Shown here piece by piece: positions 25,334 through 33,737 of a stretch of 64,000 bases of DNA. Source of the stretch: Anaerocolumna cellulosilytica (GTDB lineage: Bacteria; Bacillota; Clostridia; Lachnospirales; Lachnospiraceae); NCBI RefSeq assembly GCF_014218335.1, contig NZ_AP023367.1:1303501-1367500 (forward strand), in the 5' to 3' direction. A program made the position numbers and the translations under genes. Numbering within the stretch: position 1 is the stretch's first letter; each line of letters begins with the position of its first letter. The notes under the pieces are model-generated. The model saw only the letters and a program-made list of their open reading frames with translations. It did no database searches and was not told the origin of the DNA.

Positions 25334-25383
25334 TTGCTTTCTATCACTCGTTGTGGTAGTATTGTGATAGAAATGATAGAAGC
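25334..25383 (+). promoter_or_regulatory. Promoter overlapped by a perfect inverted repeat
   Basis: TTGCTT (25334-25339), 17 bases, TAGTAT (25357-25362) form a promoter. TTTCTATCAC (25338-25347) and GTGATAGAAA (25374-25383) are perfect inverted copies spaced around the -10 element. A dimeric repressor bound here would block transcription of the AlbA/Schlafen-type gene. Confidence 0.6.
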
Positions 25384-25402
25384 AGATAGAAGGAGTGGTA
25401 CT

Positions 25403-26689
25403 ATGAATCTGTATGAAAGTGAAACTGTTGAATTGAAGGAAATTTATACACCAGATATAAAAAAAGAAATTGTAGCATTTGCAAATACAAACGGTGGAAC
25501 TATCTATGTGGGTGTGCAGGATAACGGGGAAATTGTCGGTCTTACAAATGCTGATTTTGTGATGCAGCAGATATCGAATTCGTTAAGAGATAGTGTACGA
25601 CCGGATGTTTCCATGTTTACAAAGATTGAGCTATTGCAAGAAGAAAATAAGTTTTTGATCAAACTAACGGTGAGCCAAGGCACAAAACGACCTTACTATC
25701 TATCTGATAAAGGGCTTAAGCCAACAGGGGTATATGTCAGAAGTGGAACAACATCGGCGCCAGCATCTGAGGATGCTATCCGTATGATGATAAAGATGAC
25801 AGATGGTGATTCGTTTGAAAATAATCGTTCGCTCATACAAGAATTGACTTTTACTAGTTTAAATCAAGAGATGGAAAGAAGAAATTTAGAATTTTCGGAA
25901 GTACAGATGAAAAACTTAGGAATTCTTTCTGCTGATGATATTTATACAAACATGGGTTTGCTGGTTTCAGATCAGTGTCAGCATTCCATCAAATTTGCTG
26001 TTTTTCAAGGTTTAGATAAGTTGGTGTTTAAAGATCGGAAGGAGCTGACCGGCTCCCTATTTGCTCAACTGACAGACGCTTATAAAACCATAGATTTTTA
26101 TAATGGTACAAAAGCGACTTTTCATGATTTACTGCGTGCGGATGAAAGAGATTACCCGGAGGATTCCGTTCGTGAAGCATTGCTGAATGCCATCGTCCAC
26201 AGAGATTATTCATTCAGCGGCAGTACAATTATCAATCTGTATTCTGACCGTTTGGAGATTATCTCCTTAGGCGGATTGGTTACAGGATTGTCATTGGAGG
26301 CAGTTATGCTGGGTGCGTCACAAACTAGAAATGAAAAGCTGGCAAGTTTATTTTATCGAATGAAGCTGATTGAGGCATACGGCACAGGAATTAGTAAGAT
26401 AATCAGCTGCTATAAAGGTTTGCCCGTGCAACCCAAGTTTGAAAATGTGGAAGGTGCATTTCGAGTGGTTTTGCCTAATACGCATTCACATGAGATAAGT
26501 GTGGAAGATGAAAAGTATTTACCGATACTCAGATTGTTTGAAAAGCAGAATGAAATAACTCGTAGTGATGTTGAAGAAGCCCTTGGGATTGGAACAACGT
26601 ATGCGATTAATATGCTCAAAGAAATGTTGGATAAGGAGCTTATCAAAAAAGTTGGTAGTGGTAAGCTGACGAGGTATGTGGTGAAATAA
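25403..26689 (+). CDS. AlbA_2/Schlafen-type ATP-binding protein
   Basis: The 428-residue protein has an N-terminal AlbA_2 (Schlafen-like) domain (ESETVELKE, then KEIVAFANTNGGTIYVGVQDNGEIVGL), a C-terminal ATPase-like domain of the HATPase_c_4 group (VREALLNAIVHRDYS near residue 254, EAYGTGISKI near 325) and a winged helix at the end (residues 370-428). Such proteins are annotated as transcription regulators or helicase-like, and some act in defence. The ATG at 25403 follows AAGGAG by 7 bases; the open frame upstream contains the promoter and is not coding. Confidence 0.8.
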   Translation: MNLYESETVELKEIYTPDIKKEIVAFANTNGGTIYVGVQDNGEIVGLTNADFVMQQISNSLRDSVRPDVSMFTKIELLQEENKFLIKLTVSQGTKRPYYLSDKGLKPTGVYVRSGTTSAPASEDAIRMMIKMTDGDSFENNRSLIQELTFTSLNQEMERRNLEFSEVQMKNLGILSADDIYTNMGLLVSDQCQHSIKFAVFQGLDKLVFKDRKELTGSLFAQLTDAYKTIDFYNGTKATFHDLLRADERDYPEDSVREALLNAIVHRDYSFSGSTIINLYSDRLEIISLGGLVTGLSLEAVMLGASQTRNEKLASLFYRMKLIEAYGTGISKIISCYKGLPVQPKFENVEGAFRVVLPNTHSHEISVEDEKYLPILRLFEKQNEITRSDVEEALGIGTTYAINMLKEMLDKELIKKVGSGKLTRYVVK

Positions 26690-26840
26690 ACGAATTCTAA
26701 TTAAGTTATAAATAGAGGTATTGGAATGAAATTAATATATGTTTGGATTGAAGAATTTAGAAATATCTCCAGGTAAGGTTTTTGCTTAGACCGCAAATAT
26801 AAGATTTATTTATCAAAAAATATATGCGAGCAAACAAAAG

Positions 26841-26960
26841 AGGCATTCTACAGGAGTTGCAAACCTCCCGACTCGCCATCCTCTATCCCGATCAAGGGAT
26901 GCAACTCAATATGTAGCGCCCATCAGTATGAATTGAAACTGAAGGGTGCTTTTTCTATTT
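26841..26960 (+). ncRNA. Candidate structured RNA with terminator
   Basis: Nested complementary segments suggest a folded RNA: CTACA/TGTAG (26848-26852, 26912-26916), GAGTTGCA/TGCAACTC (26854-26861, 26900-26907), TCCC/GGGA inside, then a terminator AGCGCCC/GGGTGCT (26915-26921, 26944-26950) followed by TTTTT. It occupies the 424-base gap between the Schlafen-type gene and the methyltransferase island, where no protein frame is credible. It matches no RNA family I know. Confidence 0.45.
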
Positions 26961-27113
26961 TCCGAATCAACTATTATTGTACCGGTCAAGCTTTTTGGTA
27001 ACAAGCCGGCTGGACGGGAATTTCAAAATACTATGCGCAAGTTTTTCTTGATTTTTTATCAGAACATGATAAAATAAATAAGTAAACTTATTTATTTAAA
27101 AAAGGGTGAAAAC

Positions 27114-27470
27114 ATGAGCTTTGGAACATACTTTAGAGAATTGAGAAGATCCAAGAAAATCACACAGAAACAGATTGCTGGTGCAATTGAAAAGACGCCG
27201 ATGTTAATAAGTGGTATCGAAACAAATAAAAATGGACCATTTTCAGATGAAGATTTAAAGAAAATAGCGGGCTGTATGAACTTAACTGAAGATGAGTATA
27301 AGGATTTGCTTATACAAGCATCTAATGCAAGAGGAAAGTTGCCGCCGCATATAGCAGACTATATTGCCTGTCATAAAGAGGCTTATAGTCTGCTGGAAGT
27401 CTTGGTTCAAAAAAAAATGGGAGAGACTTCGTTAAGAAAAATAAAGGTATACGCGGAGGAAATGGAATAA
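27114..27470 (+). CDS. XRE-family controller protein
   Basis: The 118-residue protein has an N-terminal Cro/CI helix-turn-helix (ELRRSKKITQKQIAGAIEKT, residues 9-28) with the second helix at LISGIETNKNGPF. It ends 2 bases before a C5 methyltransferase gene. Small XRE proteins in this position are typical controllers of restriction-modification and related defence islands. AAAGGGTGAAAAC precedes the ATG. Confidence 0.8.
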   Translation: MSFGTYFRELRRSKKITQKQIAGAIEKTPMLISGIETNKNGPFSDEDLKKIAGCMNLTEDEYKDLLIQASNARGKLPPHIADYIACHKEAYSLLEVLVQKKMGETSLRKIKVYAEEME

Positions 27471-27472
27471 TT

Positions 27473-29035
27473 ATGTTAAAAACAGTAGACTTATTTGCTG
27501 GAGCAGGTGGCTTGAGCTACGGATTTGAGTTAACTAATCAATTCCTAATAGTTGCAGCAGCAGAAAATAACAAGAATGCAAGTAAAACATATGTAGAAAA
27601 TCATAAGGGATGCGGGGATATTATTATGATTCCTGATGTGCGAGGATACAATTTTAAGGATCTAGCAGAGAAAATTGGAGAGATAGATGTAGTTATTGGG
27701 GGCCCGCCATGCCAAGGATTCTCTAATGCGAACAGACAAAAAAATCATATTATTAGTATGAATAATTCACTGGTAAAAGAATATTTTAGAGCAATAAAGG
27801 AAATAGAACCTAGAGCATTTGTTATGGAAAACGTCAGTATGCTTTCATCTGACACACATCGTTTTTATGATTCATATTGTGACCATGAAGTTATTGAAGC
27901 ACTTGGAATAAAAAAGAGAGATGATGACTTGGTAATATCTGAAGGAGATTATGATGAAGTTAATCTGATGGATATTTTTGATAATGGTAATGAAGATAAA
28001 TATAGAATTAATGATGAATTATTTCAATTACTGAATGTTTTATATAAAAATAGAAGCAATGAAGATAGACTTCCAAAATACATTAAAAAGAACGGGCAGA
28101 CAATAGTAAGGAAAATAGAACAATGTTTACATGAAGATTTATTTAAATTTGATATTCTGATAAATACTGCAAAATATATTCACTTACCAGAATTACACCA
28201 ATATTTTGAAGAACTGGGCTTATTTATTAAATTTCAGAAGAGCTTTCGACTTAGAGATGAATTAATAGATAATGAAATCATATATAAGTTTCAAAGGAAT
28301 CCAAATACAGGAGCGATAACTGCAACTGTTAAATCATATGCGGTTATTGATTATATAAACAAAATTCTTGGAGATGATTATGTAATTAATAGTGGTGAGA
28401 TAAATTCTCTTTGGTTTGGTGTTCCCCAGGAGAGAAAGAGGTACATAGTACTGGGAGTAAAATCTGATGAGTTGAAGGCTGAGAAGATAGAGATGCCAAA
28501 AGACAGGCATTTGCCAGTTGTAAACGTAGGACAGGCAATTATGGATTTAGCGGTATATAAAGTAACAGATGATGTAGGAGAAATTAATGAAATACCTTAC
28601 ATCGGGCAGGAAAATTTATCGAAATATGCGGTATTAATGAGACAGGATTCTACGGGTGTCAATAATCACATTGTGCCAAAAACGAGAGAAAAGGCCAAGA
28701 AAAGATTTGAGGCTCTAAATGAGGGAGAAAACTTCCATAAGTTGTCTGAAGATATGAAAGATAATTACGCTGACCCAGCAAGGACACAAAACAGTATATA
28801 CCTGAAACTTGATAGTTTGAAGCCAAGTGGAACAGTTATTAATGTGAGAAAATCTATGTGGATTCATCCAACACTTAATAGGGCAATCAGTGTAAGGGAA
28901 GCAGCGAGACTGCAATCCTTTCCAGATAGTTTTATATTTAAAGGGACAAAAGATTCTCAATATCAACAGGTTGGAAATGCTGTACCTATTTTGATGGCAA
29001 AAGGAATTGCAGAAGAGATATTAAAATATTTGTAA
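27473..29035 (+). CDS. DNA (cytosine-5) methyltransferase of a defence island
   Basis: The 520-residue protein has C5-methyltransferase motifs I (DLFAGAGGLSYGF), IV with catalytic Cys80 (GGPPCQGFSNA), VI (VMENVSML), VIII (PQERKRYIVLG) and X (QQVGNAVPILMA). Between VI and VIII there is a large insertion of about 190 residues, so it is longer than a usual Dcm (about 330-420). It is unrelated in detail to the methylase at 17547. With XRE gene, GHKL ATPase and Vsr remnant nearby it fits DNMT/MORC-type defence islands. Confidence 0.9.
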   Translation: MLKTVDLFAGAGGLSYGFELTNQFLIVAAAENNKNASKTYVENHKGCGDIIMIPDVRGYNFKDLAEKIGEIDVVIGGPPCQGFSNANRQKNHIISMNNSLVKEYFRAIKEIEPRAFVMENVSMLSSDTHRFYDSYCDHEVIEALGIKKRDDDLVISEGDYDEVNLMDIFDNGNEDKYRINDELFQLLNVLYKNRSNEDRLPKYIKKNGQTIVRKIEQCLHEDLFKFDILINTAKYIHLPELHQYFEELGLFIKFQKSFRLRDELIDNEIIYKFQRNPNTGAITATVKSYAVIDYINKILGDDYVINSGEINSLWFGVPQERKRYIVLGVKSDELKAEKIEMPKDRHLPVVNVGQAIMDLAVYKVTDDVGEINEIPYIGQENLSKYAVLMRQDSTGVNNHIVPKTREKAKKRFEALNEGENFHKLSEDMKDNYADPARTQNSIYLKLDSLKPSGTVINVRKSMWIHPTLNRAISVREAARLQSFPDSFIFKGTKDSQYQQVGNAVPILMAKGIAEEILKYL

Positions 29036-29040
29036 ATGTG

Positions 29041-29066
29041 AGGCGTAGAGAATATAATCTACGCCT
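29041..29066 (+). terminator. Rho-independent terminator
   Basis: AGGCGTAGA (29041-29049) pairs perfectly with TCTACGCCT (29058-29066), followed by ATTATTTT. It ends the XRE/methyltransferase transcript, so the GHKL unit starting at 29260 needs its own promoter. Confidence 0.8.
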
Positions 29067-29259
29067 ATTATTTTGCAAATAATTTTAAAATAACATATCA
29101 GACTAGAAAATACTAATGACTCAAATGTGATTGTACTGAATAATTTATGTGGTATAATTATAGTATTTTAAAAATAATTTTAAAATAATTGACACGTATA
29201 TAAAAAAAGGGTATTCTATAATTAGATAATATAATTCAAATAGTAATAGGAGTAATCAT

Positions 29260-29490
29260 ATGAAAAAAGAGTCTAAGCGCGAAAATTTCGTAAGAATTGC
29301 GGAGGCTAGGACAAATAAAATTATTAATATGATCCAGCTTCTAGGGAATTGTTCTAATCAGAGTTTATATGAATATTCTCAGAAAGATATCACAAAGATT
29401 TTTAATGCAATCCAGGCAGAGTTAGATGAGGCGAAAAAAAGATATAGCAAGCAGGACAGCCAAAAGGGTAGCAAATTTACTTTAGAGTAG
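29260..29490 (+). CDS. Small helical protein linked to defence or mobilisation genes
   Basis: The 76-residue, basic, all-helical protein (RENFVRIAEARTNKIINMIQ, LGNCSNQSLYEYSQKDITKI) resembles a widespread small protein found on clostridial elements. It has AGGAG ahead of its ATG and lies 19 bases before the GHKL ATPase gene, so both are probably co-transcribed. Its function is unknown; DNA or protein binding is conceivable from charge alone. Confidence 0.6.
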   Translation: MKKESKRENFVRIAEARTNKIINMIQLLGNCSNQSLYEYSQKDITKIFNAIQAELDEAKKRYSKQDSQKGSKFTLE

Positions 29491-29509
29491 AATTACAGGA
29501 GGGAGTACT

Positions 29510-31402
29510 ATGGATTGGACATTTCCGATAAATAATGGTGGTCAATTTCATGGAATTGGAGATTCGGGGATTGACCTTTTTAAAGGCGATCCTATCAAAG
29601 GATTAACGCGTGAAATCTGTCAGAATTCTATAGATGCCAGAGTTAATGATAAAATGGCTGTTAGAGTAGAGTTTAAATCGTTTGAGGTGGATGCAGGAAA
29701 ATTGCCTCAAAGGCACCATTTTTTAGAATACTATAAGCAGGCATACAAGTTCTGTAATGAGCAGAAATTTGCAAAAGCGACAAAATATTTTGAAAGAACT
29801 ATTCCCATTCTGGAGAAACCTAAGATTCAAATGCTGAGAATTAGTGATTTTAATACATCTGGATTGATTGGAGCTGAAGTTGCTGCGACAAATTTCACAT
29901 CACCATGGTTCCGACTGGTTAGATCAGTTGGATCTTCTGATAAGACAGAAGGTTCAATCGGCGCATTTGGAAGTGGAAAACAGGCTTGTTTCAGTTGCTC
30001 GGATATACAAACCGTATTTTACAGTACGCTAGATAAGCATGGTGTAGCAGCTCATCAGGGTGTTTCTAAACTGATTTGCTTTATGGATTCTAAAGGTAAT
30101 CTTCATTCTGATGTTGGATATTATAGTAAAGAAAATTCTATGCCGATTGATGAGCAGTTTGATATAGACGAAGAATTTAAACGAAATGAACCAGGCACAG
30201 ATGTTTATGTCACATCTTTTAAGTCTTCCAATATGGATTGGAAAAAAGAATTGATAGTTGCAGTGCTTGACGGCTTCTTCTACGCTGTCAAAGAAGGACA
30301 CTTAATTGTTGAGATTGATGATATTCTTATTGATAGTGCTCATATTTCAGATCTTATTACAACATATAAAGATGATGTGAGTGATAAGACCTATGATTAT
30401 TACCATATATTAACTGACCCTGACTGTGTGAAAAGAAATTTTTCGTATATTGAAGAAAATGATGTGGAAATTAGAATGCTTATGAAGCAGGATTTACATA
30501 GAAGAATAGCGATTATTCGATTTCCAGGAATGAAGGTGTTTGATAAAGGAAATATTTCTGCAACAGTACCATTTGCTGGTGTGTGTATTATAAAGGGAAA
30601 GAAAATAAGTAAGCTCTTAGGCGGACTGGAAAATATTCAGCATAATGCGTGGGAATTATCTAGGTATAGAGATGAACCTGAAATACAGGTAGATGCTGAA
30701 TCAAAAATGAAAAAGATTTATGGTGATATTAAGAAGCTATTTAATGAATTAAAAGGTCAGGATACAGAAGGTGAGATTGATCCAGAAATAGGAGATTGTA
30801 TACCTGATCCTATGTCTGAGAAAGAAGAAACACAGGAAACAATTAATGATGAAGTGTCAGTTATAATTGATAAAAAGAGCAACTTGGTAAAGCCCTCGGG
30901 AGACATTGAAATCTCAGATGACGATGGTTTAGTTGAGATGGATGATGATGGATCTGATGGAGGTACTAGAGGAGGTTTAGGAATACATATTGGTACGGGA
31001 CATATTACACCAGACCCAGGTCCGGGCTCAGGTTCTGGGTCAAAACCTGGTAATACATCAGATCCAAATCCACCTACGGAGGAGTCAAAAGCAAAGATAA
31101 AGGCAAAAAAGATACCAGCATCTATTCGTTACACCGTAGAAGATATTGGAGCTGGCAAGTATGAAATATATATTACGCCTAAAGTAGATATTGAAGAAGG
31201 GCAGGTTTTAATATTTATGGCTGCTGAGACAGATAAATATAAGGCTGATATCAGAAGTGCTGAAGCGGATGGAATTAATCTAAAAATTACAGAAAATGCA
31301 ATTAAGGGTATTGCACTTGCAAAAAATGTAAAAACAACTCTTCAAGTAGAATTTGATTACAGTGATATCTGTTCATTGGAGGTGGCAGTATATGGACATT
31401 AG
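29510..31402 (+). CDS. GHKL-fold ATPase (MORC/MutL-like) of a defence island
   Basis: The 630-residue protein has the GHKL ATP-binding motifs: N-box LTREICQNSIDAR (residues 33-45), G1-type LRISDFNTSGL near residue 107 and a glycine lid GSIGAFGSGKQACF near residue 148. A transducer-like region follows to about residue 400. After an acidic, Gly/Pro-rich linker (about 430-540) comes a compact beta domain. Such ATPases occur beside C5 methyltransferase, Vsr and Z1-helicase genes in prokaryotic MORC-type islands. ATP-driven DNA clamping is an inference from the family. Confidence 0.75.
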   Translation: MDWTFPINNGGQFHGIGDSGIDLFKGDPIKGLTREICQNSIDARVNDKMAVRVEFKSFEVDAGKLPQRHHFLEYYKQAYKFCNEQKFAKATKYFERTIPILEKPKIQMLRISDFNTSGLIGAEVAATNFTSPWFRLVRSVGSSDKTEGSIGAFGSGKQACFSCSDIQTVFYSTLDKHGVAAHQGVSKLICFMDSKGNLHSDVGYYSKENSMPIDEQFDIDEEFKRNEPGTDVYVTSFKSSNMDWKKELIVAVLDGFFYAVKEGHLIVEIDDILIDSAHISDLITTYKDDVSDKTYDYYHILTDPDCVKRNFSYIEENDVEIRMLMKQDLHRRIAIIRFPGMKVFDKGNISATVPFAGVCIIKGKKISKLLGGLENIQHNAWELSRYRDEPEIQVDAESKMKKIYGDIKKLFNELKGQDTEGEIDPEIGDCIPDPMSEKEETQETINDEVSVIIDKKSNLVKPSGDIEISDDDGLVEMDDDGSDGGTRGGLGIHIGTGHITPDPGPGSGSGSKPGNTSDPNPPTEESKAKIKAKKIPASIRYTVEDIGAGKYEIYITPKVDIEEGQVLIFMAAETDKYKADIRSAEADGINLKITENAIKGIALAKNVKTTLQVEFDYSDICSLEVAVYGH

Positions 31403-32282
31403 ATACAGATTATATCCATACCCAGTATTGGCATATTTCAATGATGATTATGTAGATAGTAAATTTGATGTTTCGGCACAATGTGGAAATAGAGGGTATG
31501 ATGTTGAAATAATTGTTAATGTTGAGTTGGTTAATGAAAAACTCAATGAGATGATAAAACAGGGTAAAGCGGTATTGCTTTATCATCTTGAATGTGCGCA
31601 GTCTGGATATAGAGATATACATAAAACGGATAAGCTTAGCGATAAGATTGTTTTGAAAGATTCAAAACTTAACGGAGAATTACATTTCTGCCCATATATT
31701 CTTGCTAATGAAACATTAAATGATTATTCTAATGTAAAGTTTAACCCAGATTATTCAAAGCCAGTCAAGAAAATTGAAAAAGGGTGTATCCTTGCCGTTG
31801 GAAGACAGTTTAACTGGGATATATCTAAAAAGAAGTCTGATTTGTTGAAATCGGCATCTCCCTTTCGGATTATAAAGAATATGGATAAGAGCGTGTCTGA
31901 GATGGTTGTAGAATATGAATCTAATCACAATATAATTATAAAACTATGTGAAAAAGATATTGCAATATATAAGTCTATGAAAGACGACCCGGGTGTCAGA
32001 GATATCTTAAATTCAGCAATTGTTGTGCCGGCACTCATGTATGTATTAGAAAAGCTTGCGGCAACCGATGAGGATACCATGGAAGCGGAATTTGGCTGTC
32101 AAGCATGGTACATATCAATCAAACAGACGCTGGAAAAAAGTTTTAAAATACCACTTTCTTCTTTGAAAGATGAAAATATTTTTTCGTTGGCACAAAGAAT
32201 GCTGCGTACTCCAATTAATAATGCATTAGAGCAGTTGTCTGTGGTAGGTGCAAAGGATGATGGTGAGGAGGAAGAGACTTGA
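31392..32282 (+). CDS. Hypothetical protein of the GHKL island
   Basis: The 296-residue protein has a beta-rich N-terminal half with Cys and His scattered (YHLECAQSGYRD) and a helical C-terminal half (YVLEKLAATDEDTMEAEFG). It overlaps the GHKL gene by 11 bases and the next gene by 4, so the three products are made together and probably act together. GGAGGTGG lies 7 bases before the ATG at 31392. I do not recognise the family; no nuclease motif is visible. Confidence 0.6.
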   Translation: MDIRYRLYPYPVLAYFNDDYVDSKFDVSAQCGNRGYDVEIIVNVELVNEKLNEMIKQGKAVLLYHLECAQSGYRDIHKTDKLSDKIVLKDSKLNGELHFCPYILANETLNDYSNVKFNPDYSKPVKKIEKGCILAVGRQFNWDISKKKSDLLKSASPFRIIKNMDKSVSEMVVEYESNHNIIIKLCEKDIAIYKSMKDDPGVRDILNSAIVVPALMYVLEKLAATDEDTMEAEFGCQAWYISIKQTLEKSFKIPLSSLKDENIFSLAQRMLRTPINNALEQLSVVGAKDDGEEEET

Positions 32283-33244
32283 AAATTCAAATTATTGGAA
32301 CAGAGAAACTGATTTTTTTGAAAGATAAGGCATGTATAGAAGGATGCCTTAATAAATATCAGAATTACTCTTCGAATGATTGGCTTGAAGATATATGTGA
32401 TGGCTCTCCTTTCGTTGATACTAAATTTCAAAATATAAATGATTTTACGCTGGATATGTCAGCTGATATTTCAAAAGCTTTTGAGACTGAATTTGAAAAT
32501 GTAAAGAGAGTGTATAGCAAATTGAAATTTTTGACCGACTCTATGGCCTCAGATGAGAGACTATGGGCTGGATTGTGTTTAGGTCATTTCTTTGAATATG
32601 TCAGATACAGATGGGATGTTAGTAGCGTATCAGGTGTTTTGCAACATTTTTATTTTGATGGTCCTAAAAGAAGAGCGCTCACTCGAAATGCGATTTCGCG
32701 TTTGTGGTGGATTGGTCGTCTAACATATGATGAGAATAGAGCGAACAAATGGGAACTTACCGAATTTGTTTGTAGTTACTCTGATTATATAATGCATTTT
32801 ATTGAAAGAAATACATCCAATAATCTGCACGTAATGCGTCCGTTTTTAGAGGCTATGATTGAGGCACGAAAAGGTGGTTATGCGCTTAACACTGATGATG
32901 CTGGAAAGCTCGCAAAATATCTTAATCTTTTAGGTGGCATGTACGTGCTTGATTTTATGCCTGAAGAGTGGATTAAAGAGAAAATAAGAAATAAGATTAC
33001 TATGATGATTAAACAGTCAGTTACTGAAATAAAAGATGAAGAAGTTAATCAGATAGTTGAAGAGGGGAAGATAGTTACTAGAAACAGTAAGATTGTTATT
33101 GAGAACTTGAAAACTCGTCAAAAAATACTGATTATGGCAAAGAAAAATAAATTAATTACAAAACCAGTAAATCTTAGTGGGCTTGTAATGGGGGATAAGA
33201 TCTATATTGGAAAAGAAAGTTTTATCATAAAAGATATCCGGTAG
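32279..33244 (+). CDS. DUF6339-like protein of the GHKL island
   Basis: The 321-residue protein has a conserved-looking centre (HFFEYVRYRWDVSS, then RNAISRLWWIGRLTYDE) that resembles the DUF6339 family, which is found beside methyltransferase/GHKL/Z1 islands; I am moderately sure of this family. The C-terminal 70 residues are basic and helical. It starts with TTG overlapping the previous stop (TTGA) and has GGTGAGGAGG upstream. The biochemical role of the family is unknown. Confidence 0.6.
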   Translation: MKIQIIGTEKLIFLKDKACIEGCLNKYQNYSSNDWLEDICDGSPFVDTKFQNINDFTLDMSADISKAFETEFENVKRVYSKLKFLTDSMASDERLWAGLCLGHFFEYVRYRWDVSSVSGVLQHFYFDGPKRRALTRNAISRLWWIGRLTYDENRANKWELTEFVCSYSDYIMHFIERNTSNNLHVMRPFLEAMIEARKGGYALNTDDAGKLAKYLNLLGGMYVLDFMPEEWIKEKIRNKITMMIKQSVTEIKDEEVNQIVEEGKIVTRNSKIVIENLKTRQKILIMAKKNKLITKPVNLSGLVMGDKIYIGKESFIIKDIR

Positions 33245-33263
33245 AATAGGATGGTGAAGGTGT

Positions 33264-33534
33264 ATGAAAAGTAGAAATGAAATAAAATGGAGTAGAGATG
33301 AAACAATACTTGCATTTGATTTATATTGTCGTACATCATTTGGAAAAATTGGTCAATTAAATCCGGATATAATAAAGTTTTTTGTATTTTGGTTTCCAAT
33401 GCTGTAATACATGCTGAGATGGATGAGAGAACCAGAGGATGGTTTATGAGTTATACCACAAGCAGATATGTCTTCCAGATAAATTCTTACCAGGAAAAAA
33501 ATTTATTGAATACCATAATGATGTGATATACTAG
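33264..33534 (+). pseudogene. HNH-type restriction nuclease, internally deleted remnant
   Basis: ATG at 33264 starts MKSRNEIKWSRDETILAFDL, the N-terminus typical of a class of HNH restriction nucleases, but the frame collapses after about 40 codons. A second frame just downstream reads YHKQICLPDKFLPGKKFIEY to a TAG at 33532, resembling the end of the same protein. The HNH core between them is gone. It follows the DUF6339-like gene by 19 bases, so the island has lost its likely nuclease. Confidence 0.6.
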
Positions 33535-33544
33535 TGGTGATAAT

Positions 33545-33628
33545 GTGGATAATCTAACTCCTCAGCAACGACAAAAGAATATGAAACATATAAAAGCTAA
33601 AGATTCGGCAATCGAGATCAGTGGTTAA
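33545..33628 (+). pseudogene. vsr: Vsr mismatch endonuclease, 5' fragment
   Basis: GTG at 33545 starts a 27-residue frame, DNLTPQQRQKNMKHIKAKDS and AIEI, the N-terminus of very-short-patch-repair (Vsr) endonucleases. After that the frame stops and no further Vsr sequence follows. Vsr nicks T:G mismatches made by deamination of 5-methylcytosine and usually accompanies a C5 methyltransferase, which fits the methylase at 27473. Confidence 0.65.
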
Positions 33629-33737
33629 TCTAAAGGGAGTATGTAGGTGTGTTTTGGCGGCCGGTTGGAGTGAAATGTGTTTATGGTTACTGTGGTGGGG
33701 AAGAGAAATCAAATTATTTTATGGTGGTAGATAATTT

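Noticed and set aside
33326-33526. 66-residue frame MSYIIWKNWSIKSG
   Set aside because: It lies in a wrong frame over the decayed HNH gene; the other two frames read as HNH-type sequence at the ends.
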